9,914 bases of DNA, taken from Gammaproteobacteria bacterium. Lineage in GTDB: Bacteria; Pseudomonadota; Gammaproteobacteria; Arenicellales; Arenicellaceae. The translations under genes were made by a program, and so were the position numbers. This document shows, piece by piece, positions 6,156-9,914 of this stretch (positions are counted from its first letter, which is position 1; each line of letters opens with the position of its first letter). The notes beneath the pieces were generated by a model, which saw only the letters and a list, made by a program, of their open reading frames with translations, was not told where the DNA came from and did not search any database. Location: assembly GCA_030426005.1 (NCBI GenBank), contig JAUHZM010000093.1, positions 1 through 9,914 of the forward strand, written 5' to 3'.

Positions 6156-6554
6156 CTACCAAGCAGCAGAAAACGCGTCTGCCAGTTTGAAGTATTCGTC
6201 CAGATAGACCCGGGTCTCTGCGCTACGATTGTTTTCAGATGCGATATGAACCAGCTCAACGACGCCCGCCAGTTTTTCAGCGTCTTTCTGTGCTTGGCCT
6301 TGCTTGGTGTCGACAAAATACGCCACGGCTTTTTCCAATGAGTAGGTAATCATGTGGATTTCATGCAGTTCCGCGGCATTAAGCTCTTGCTTAGTTTTTA
6401 ATTCGGCCGTGGTGTCATTGAAGACGGCTTTAGCAGTGTCGACTTCGGTAATATCAGCAACGACTTTATGCTGAACGGCTTTTTCCTCTGCCAAGATTTG
6501 CGCGTTAAAAGAAAGGCTTGAGATAGACAGCAGAATCAGGAGTACGTATTTCAT
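6156..6554 (-). CDS. small exported alpha-helical protein, DUF6746-like
   Basis: 132 residues. Residues 1-22 form a signal peptide (MKYVLLILLSISSLSFNAQILA before EE), so the mature protein of about 110 residues is probably periplasmic. It is lysine- and alanine-rich and predicted helical. The segments LNAAELHEIHMITYSLEKAVAYF (59-81) and LAGVVELVHIASENNRSAETRVYLDEYFKLADAF (95-128) resemble DUF6746, a family of small exported proteins of unknown function known to me mainly from gammaproteobacteria. The two mature cysteine-free helical blocks look like a short helical bundle. There is no clear Shine-Dalgarno sequence before the ATG. It is convergent with tetR and lies 88 bases downstream of the hydroxylase gene on the same strand. 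No function is inferred. Confidence 0.75.
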   Translation of the reverse strand: MKYVLLILLSISSLSFNAQILAEEKAVQHKVVADITEVDTAKAVFNDTTAELKTKQELNAAELHEIHMITYSLEKAVAYFVDTKQGQAQKDAEKLAGVVELVHIASENNRSAETRVYLDEYFKLADAFSAAW

Positions 6555-6590
6555 TAGTAAGTCGGGTTGAGTTTAATGCGATTGCGAATC

Positions 6591-6596
6591 ATTCTA
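6591..6596 (-). promoter_or_regulatory. possible -10 box for the small exported protein gene
   Basis: The 88-base gap 6555-6642 separates the hydroxylase stop from the small gene. On the minus strand it holds TAGAAT, 5 of 6 to the consensus -10 box, 37 bases upstream of the start codon. No convincing -35 box stands 16-18 bases before it, and no terminator-like hairpin with a T-run was found in the gap. Confidence 0.25.
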
Positions 6597-6642
6597 CATT
6601 AGCTTGCTGGCCGGTGGTAGTAGAATTTATCCAGCTGTCGGA

Positions 6643-8367
6643 TCAGGTCGTTACCGCAGCTAATCGTTGTAATCCGCCCTCAATTAATACCCGCACGTCG
6701 TCCGAGTTACTAGCGGCAATATCGTTTAGCTGTTGTTTTAAGGCGTCAGAATGGCTTATTTCGTATGCTTCGAATTTAACCAGCCAATCCAAGGTGTCGT
6801 TGTGCAGAATGTGCTCAATTAATTGCGGATCGGCGTTTTGCGTTTCTCGCAGCGCGCGCAATCGCGTATACAGTTCAAATTGTGCTCGAGCTGAGTCGCT
6901 CACCGCTTGCGCTGCGGTCACATTGTGCGAGGGCGCTTTGTACATTGGGTATGCCGTTTGATCCGCAGAGCCCCCGGCTACCGAAACGACTGTGTCGCCG
7001 ATCGCCATATCAAACGTACCCCAGCTTGGGTCAAATAAGACATTGCCTTCGACGTCGCTAACTGTGCAGTCTTCGAAACTAAACAGGATATTGCGTTGGT
7101 GACGTCGAACAATAGCGGTCAGAGTGCCTTGTACGGTGATTCCGGATAAAAAGTGTAACGTGACCTGCGTATCAATTTCGATGTGGTGGCGTTTTAATTC
7201 ATCCACCGTGTAGTCGGACAAACAACGTTCCATGGCACGCAATCGCCCGATGGGTGAGCCAAATCCCTGTGCATGATATTGAATCCCGTGGCCAGGCAAC
7301 TCGGCGCCTTCATAAGCGAGCTGCGTTGGGCCTTCGGTATTGATGTAAATAGCGTTGCCAACTGGGTCCGTGAGTACGCGGTTGATCTTCCCGGCTACCT
7401 GTAGACCTGAATTATAGGTTGAGGTGACGACGGTACCGGCGGTCATGGCTTCTTCTAGTGCGCTTGCCCCGCCACGGTAACAACACATATGACGGCCATA
7501 TTCTTCCAGCACCTGGCTCAAGTGACGACAGGATTGGGTAACAAACAGCTGTGGCTGTGGCGCAGTGATGTCATAGGCGGTGTTGAGGGCGTGCAAAGTC
7601 AGCGCGCGTTTATCAACCTTTCGGTCGTCTAAACAGCTTTGGCTTTCAGACAGCGAGGACAATAAACCAGCGCCGTAGATGGTGTAGTCACTCAGCTCGC
7701 CGACCAGACCGTATTCAACCGTCCACCAATGCAGTCGTGCCAGTAAGTTTGCTTCGGACGGGGCGACCTTCATGTTTTGGAGTCGTTCTACGTCGGCTTC
7801 TGCGCTGGCAATGTCGGCGGTGCTGGAATTGCCATCTTCTTTGACGATCGAGAGTTGTCGCACCGCTTCGTAGATCGCCATATCGTGGTCATTGGCAATG
7901 GCTTGCATCCCGAGCTCACCAAAGCGTTGCAGAAACTCGGCGTAATCGATGTCAACCAGGAACGGTGCATGACCAGCTGATTCATGGATGATATCGGGTG
8001 CCGGTGTGTATAACATATGCTCAAATGAGCGAATGTTCAGCGCTATGGCTAACACTTTACGTGCCTGAAATTCCATAAACACGGCGGGTGGTAAAAAGCC
8101 GTCGACCGCCACCGCCTGCCAACCGAGTTTATTGAGACACAGGTTGATCTCTTCTATGCGCGGGATGGCTTCCAAGCCGATACCGGTCCTCGCCAGCCCG
8201 TCGAAGTACGTTGGGTGCGCGGAGTCACGTAAGCTGTAACGTAGTTGATGCAATAAAAAGCGCCACACCGCGTGGTCGCGCGGTGAATAGGCTGAGTAAT
8301 CCTGAATGGCGACAAACGGTTGCAAATGCGCAGGCAGCTGCGCGATGACGTCTTGCTGACTAATCAT
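6643..8367 (-). CDS. long-form aromatic amino acid hydroxylase (phenylalanine 4-monooxygenase-like), biopterin- and iron-dependent
   Basis: Predicted to hydroxylate phenylalanine to tyrosine using O2, tetrahydropterin and non-haem Fe(II), in the cytoplasm. The catalytic domain (about residues 10-290, Biopterin_H) has the iron ligands in HESAGHAPFL (His128, His133) and HWWTVEYGL (Glu218), plus YGAGLLSS and QPQLFVTQS, which match the family. At 574 residues it is about twice the length of classic bacterial PhhA (around 260-300) and lacks an N-terminal ACT domain. A C-terminal half of about 280 residues (STYNSGLQVAGKI, EGPTQLAY, ELPGHGIQYHAQGFGSPIGR) belongs, from memory, to the long bacterial form; its function is unclear. 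The ATG overlaps the upstream acetoacetyl-CoA synthetase stop as ATGA, with no separate ribosome-binding site, so the genes are likely translationally coupled. The substrate could also be tyrosine or tryptophan. Confidence 0.9.
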   Translation of the reverse strand: MISQQDVIAQLPAHLQPFVAIQDYSAYSPRDHAVWRFLLHQLRYSLRDSAHPTYFDGLARTGIGLEAIPRIEEINLCLNKLGWQAVAVDGFLPPAVFMEFQARKVLAIALNIRSFEHMLYTPAPDIIHESAGHAPFLVDIDYAEFLQRFGELGMQAIANDHDMAIYEAVRQLSIVKEDGNSSTADIASAEADVERLQNMKVAPSEANLLARLHWWTVEYGLVGELSDYTIYGAGLLSSLSESQSCLDDRKVDKRALTLHALNTAYDITAPQPQLFVTQSCRHLSQVLEEYGRHMCCYRGGASALEEAMTAGTVVTSTYNSGLQVAGKINRVLTDPVGNAIYINTEGPTQLAYEGAELPGHGIQYHAQGFGSPIGRLRAMERCLSDYTVDELKRHHIEIDTQVTLHFLSGITVQGTLTAIVRRHQRNILFSFEDCTVSDVEGNVLFDPSWGTFDMAIGDTVVSVAGGSADQTAYPMYKAPSHNVTAAQAVSDSARAQFELYTRLRALRETQNADPQLIEHILHNDTLDWLVKFEAYEISHSDALKQQLNDIAASNSDDVRVLIEGGLQRLAAVTT

Positions 8368-9914
8368 GTGGTGAGTTCAGTACGGTTTTTAAAATAGGCC
8401 AGAGCTTCTGGGTTTGCCAGACTGTTTAGGTTGCTGACTTCGCGGCCGTGGACGACATCGCGTACAGCGAGTTCGACTATTTTGCCGCTCTTGGTGCGTG
8501 GAATGTCAGTCACGGTCAGGATTTTGGCTGGCACATGTCTCGGCGTGGCTTTTTCACGAATCAATTGCTTGATCTTGTGTTGGAGGTCAGTGCTGAGCTC
8601 AGCGTTTTCTTGTAGTTTGACAAACAACACCACGCGAACGTCGTTTTGCCAATCCTGGCCGATCACAATGGATTCGGCGACTTCGGGAATTTTTTCGACC
8701 TGGCGGTAAATTTCGGCAGTGCCAATTCGTACCCCGCCCGGGTTGAGAACCGCGTCAGAACGACCATGAATGATCATGCCCGGGTGTGTTTGTGAATCGT
8801 GCGCCGTGAGCTCAACGAAGTCGCCATGGCACCAGATATTATCGTAGGTGGCAAAATAGGCTTTGTGATAGCGCTGGCCATCGTCGTCGTTCCAGAATCC
8901 AACCGGCATGCAAGGAAACGGTTTGGTGCACACCAGATCGCCCTTGCCTTTGGTGGGCTGACCCTGGTGATCGAAGGCATTTACCGCCATGCCCAGCCCT
9001 AGGCATTGGAGTTCACCAAGCCAAACGGGCTGAGTGGGATTGCCTAAGGCAAAGCAAGAGATGATATCAGTGCCGCCAGAAATCGAAGCCAGGTGGAGGT
9101 CCTGTTTAAAGTGTTCGTACACATAGCGAAAACTCTCTGGTGCGAGCGGGCTGCCGGTCGAAAATACCGCGCGCAGTGCCGATAAGTCGTGAGTTTGTGC
9201 CGGGTCCAGATGTGTCTTATTGCAGGCTTCGATAAATTTTGCTGAAGTGCCGAAATGCGTTACCCGGTGTTGCTCGGCGAGATCAAATAAAACCTGTTTG
9301 CGGCCAGCAAACGGGTTGCCGTCGTACAATACCAAGGTAGCACCACTCGCGAGGCCGCTGGCTAGCCAGTTCCACATCATCCAGCCACAGGTGGTGAAGT
9401 AGAACAGGCGATCGCCAGTTCGGATATCGCTGTGAAGTTGATGCTCTTTGAGATGCTGAAGCAAGGTGCCGCCCGCGCCGTGCACAATGCATTTAGGTTT
9501 GCCCGTGGTGCCTGATGAAAACATGATGAACAACGGGTGATCAAACGGCAGGCGCGCGAAGTCGATATCCTTGGCGGGAAACTGTGCCAGCTGAGTTCGA
9601 AAAGCGCAGTCATCTAGAGCATGGTAATCAATGCTAAACGACGCAGTGAGACTCGGCAGCGCCTTGGCGACGGCGGCGTTTTTCTCCTCGCAATCAATCC
9701 ATTTACCACCGTAGTAATAGCCATTGGTGCAAAACAAGACTTTCGGATCGATCTGACCGAATCGATCGAGCACGCCGTCAGCACCAAAATCGGGTGACGC
9801 GGAACACCAAATAGCGCCCAAGGCACTGGTAGCCAACATGGCGATGATGGCCTCAATGGAATTGGGCAAAAAGGCCGCAACGCGATCACCTTGTTGCACG
9901 CCGTTGGCCGTGAG
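8364..9914 (-). CDS. acetoacetyl-CoA synthetase (acetoacetate-CoA ligase), 5' end outside window
   Basis: ANL-superfamily adenylating enzyme converting acetoacetate, ATP and CoA to acetoacetyl-CoA via an acyl-adenylate. The frame is open to the window edge (LTANGVQQGDRVAAFLPN), showing 516 residues; full-length homologues are about 650, so some 130-140 N-terminal residues are missing. Diagnostic stretches are IWCSASPDFGADGVLDRFGQIDPKVLF, P-loop SSGTTGKPK (9492-9518), TTCGWMMWNWLASGL, FSTGSPLAPESF, ISGGTDIISCF, the hinge region VLNPGGVRIGTAEIYR, and the C-terminal PRTKSGKIVE, whose second lysine aligns with the catalytic, acetylatable lysine of the superfamily. The ending SLANPEALAYF is typical of acetoacetyl-CoA synthetases rather than acetyl-CoA synthetases. 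Its stop overlaps the hydroxylase start. Linkage to that gene suggests use of acetoacetate released from tyrosine breakdown; leucine or ketone-body use is also possible. Confidence 0.93.
   Translation of the reverse strand, partial: LTANGVQQGDRVAAFLPNSIEAIIAMLATSALGAIWCSASPDFGADGVLDRFGQIDPKVLFCTNGYYYGGKWIDCEEKNAAVAKALPSLTASFSIDYHALDDCAFRTQLAQFPAKDIDFARLPFDHPLFIMFSSGTTGKPKCIVHGAGGTLLQHLKEHQLHSDIRTGDRLFYFTTCGWMMWNWLASGLASGATLVLYDGNPFAGRKQVLFDLAEQHRVTHFGTSAKFIEACNKTHLDPAQTHDLSALRAVFSTGSPLAPESFRYVYEHFKQDLHLASISGGTDIISCFALGNPTQPVWLGELQCLGLGMAVNAFDHQGQPTKGKGDLVCTKPFPCMPVGFWNDDDGQRYHKAYFATYDNIWCHGDFVELTAHDSQTHPGMIIHGRSDAVLNPGGVRIGTAEIYRQVEKIPEVAESIVIGQDWQNDVRVVLFVKLQENAELSTDLQHKIKQLIREKATPRHVPAKILTVTDIPRTKSGKIVELAVRDVVHGREVSNLNSLANPEALAYFKNRTELTT

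Noticed and set aside
6643..8367. Hydroxylase as a fusion or frameshift artefact because of its unusual length
   Set aside because: The frame is continuous with no internal stop, and the C-terminal half resembles long-form bacterial homologues, so it appears to be a genuine single gene.
1..9914. CRISPR arrays, tRNA/rRNA genes, insertion sequences, att sites, toxin-antitoxin or phage-defence genes
   Set aside because: No repeat-spacer pattern, cloverleaf-like segment, transposase or integrase motif, or defence-family protein was found; all long frames are explained by transport, regulation or metabolism genes.

Overview
The window looks like chromosomal DNA of a Gram-negative bacterium, most likely a marine or environmental gammaproteobacterium. 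The reasons are a predicted beta-barrel outer-membrane protein, a LolCDE/MacB-like transporter, a long-form aromatic amino acid hydroxylase next to acetoacetyl-CoA synthetase, a small periplasmic protein resembling DUF6746, and moderate GC. The assignment rests on gene content only. No tRNA, rRNA, CRISPR array, insertion sequence or phage gene was seen, and coding density is very high.

Layout. (1) Positions 1-4920, plus strand: one tightly packed operon. It holds the 3' end of a periplasmic protein (possibly a LolA-fold lipoprotein carrier), two 411-residue FtsX/MacB-type ABC permeases, their ATPase, and a signal-peptide-bearing beta-barrel protein. Neighbouring genes overlap (ATGA between the permeases, 14 bp between ATPase and barrel) or are separated by only 10-15 bases. 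Together they could form an envelope-spanning export or lipid/lipoprotein trafficking machine: ATPase and heterodimeric permease in the inner membrane, carrier in the periplasm, barrel in the outer membrane. (2) Positions 4943-6146: a four-helix DUF1772-like membrane protein (minus) diverges from a TetR-family regulator (plus). The control region between them has two identical 12-bp palindromes flanking an 8-bp palindrome and overlapping a perfect TATAAT box, a strong candidate TetR operator. (3) Positions 6156-6554, minus: a small exported protein convergent with tetR. (4) Positions 6643-9914, minus: acetoacetyl-CoA synthetase (5' end outside the window) followed, with an ATGA overlap, by a 574-residue aromatic amino acid hydroxylase.

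How the parts work together. The last pair fits phenylalanine/tyrosine catabolism: the hydroxylase makes tyrosine from phenylalanine, the homogentisate route (not in this window) ends in fumarate and acetoacetate, and the synthetase activates acetoacetate to acetoacetyl-CoA. The TetR/DUF1772-like pair looks like a self-contained regulated unit. The ABC/barrel operon is the part whose substrate is unknown and is the best candidate for an undescribed system.
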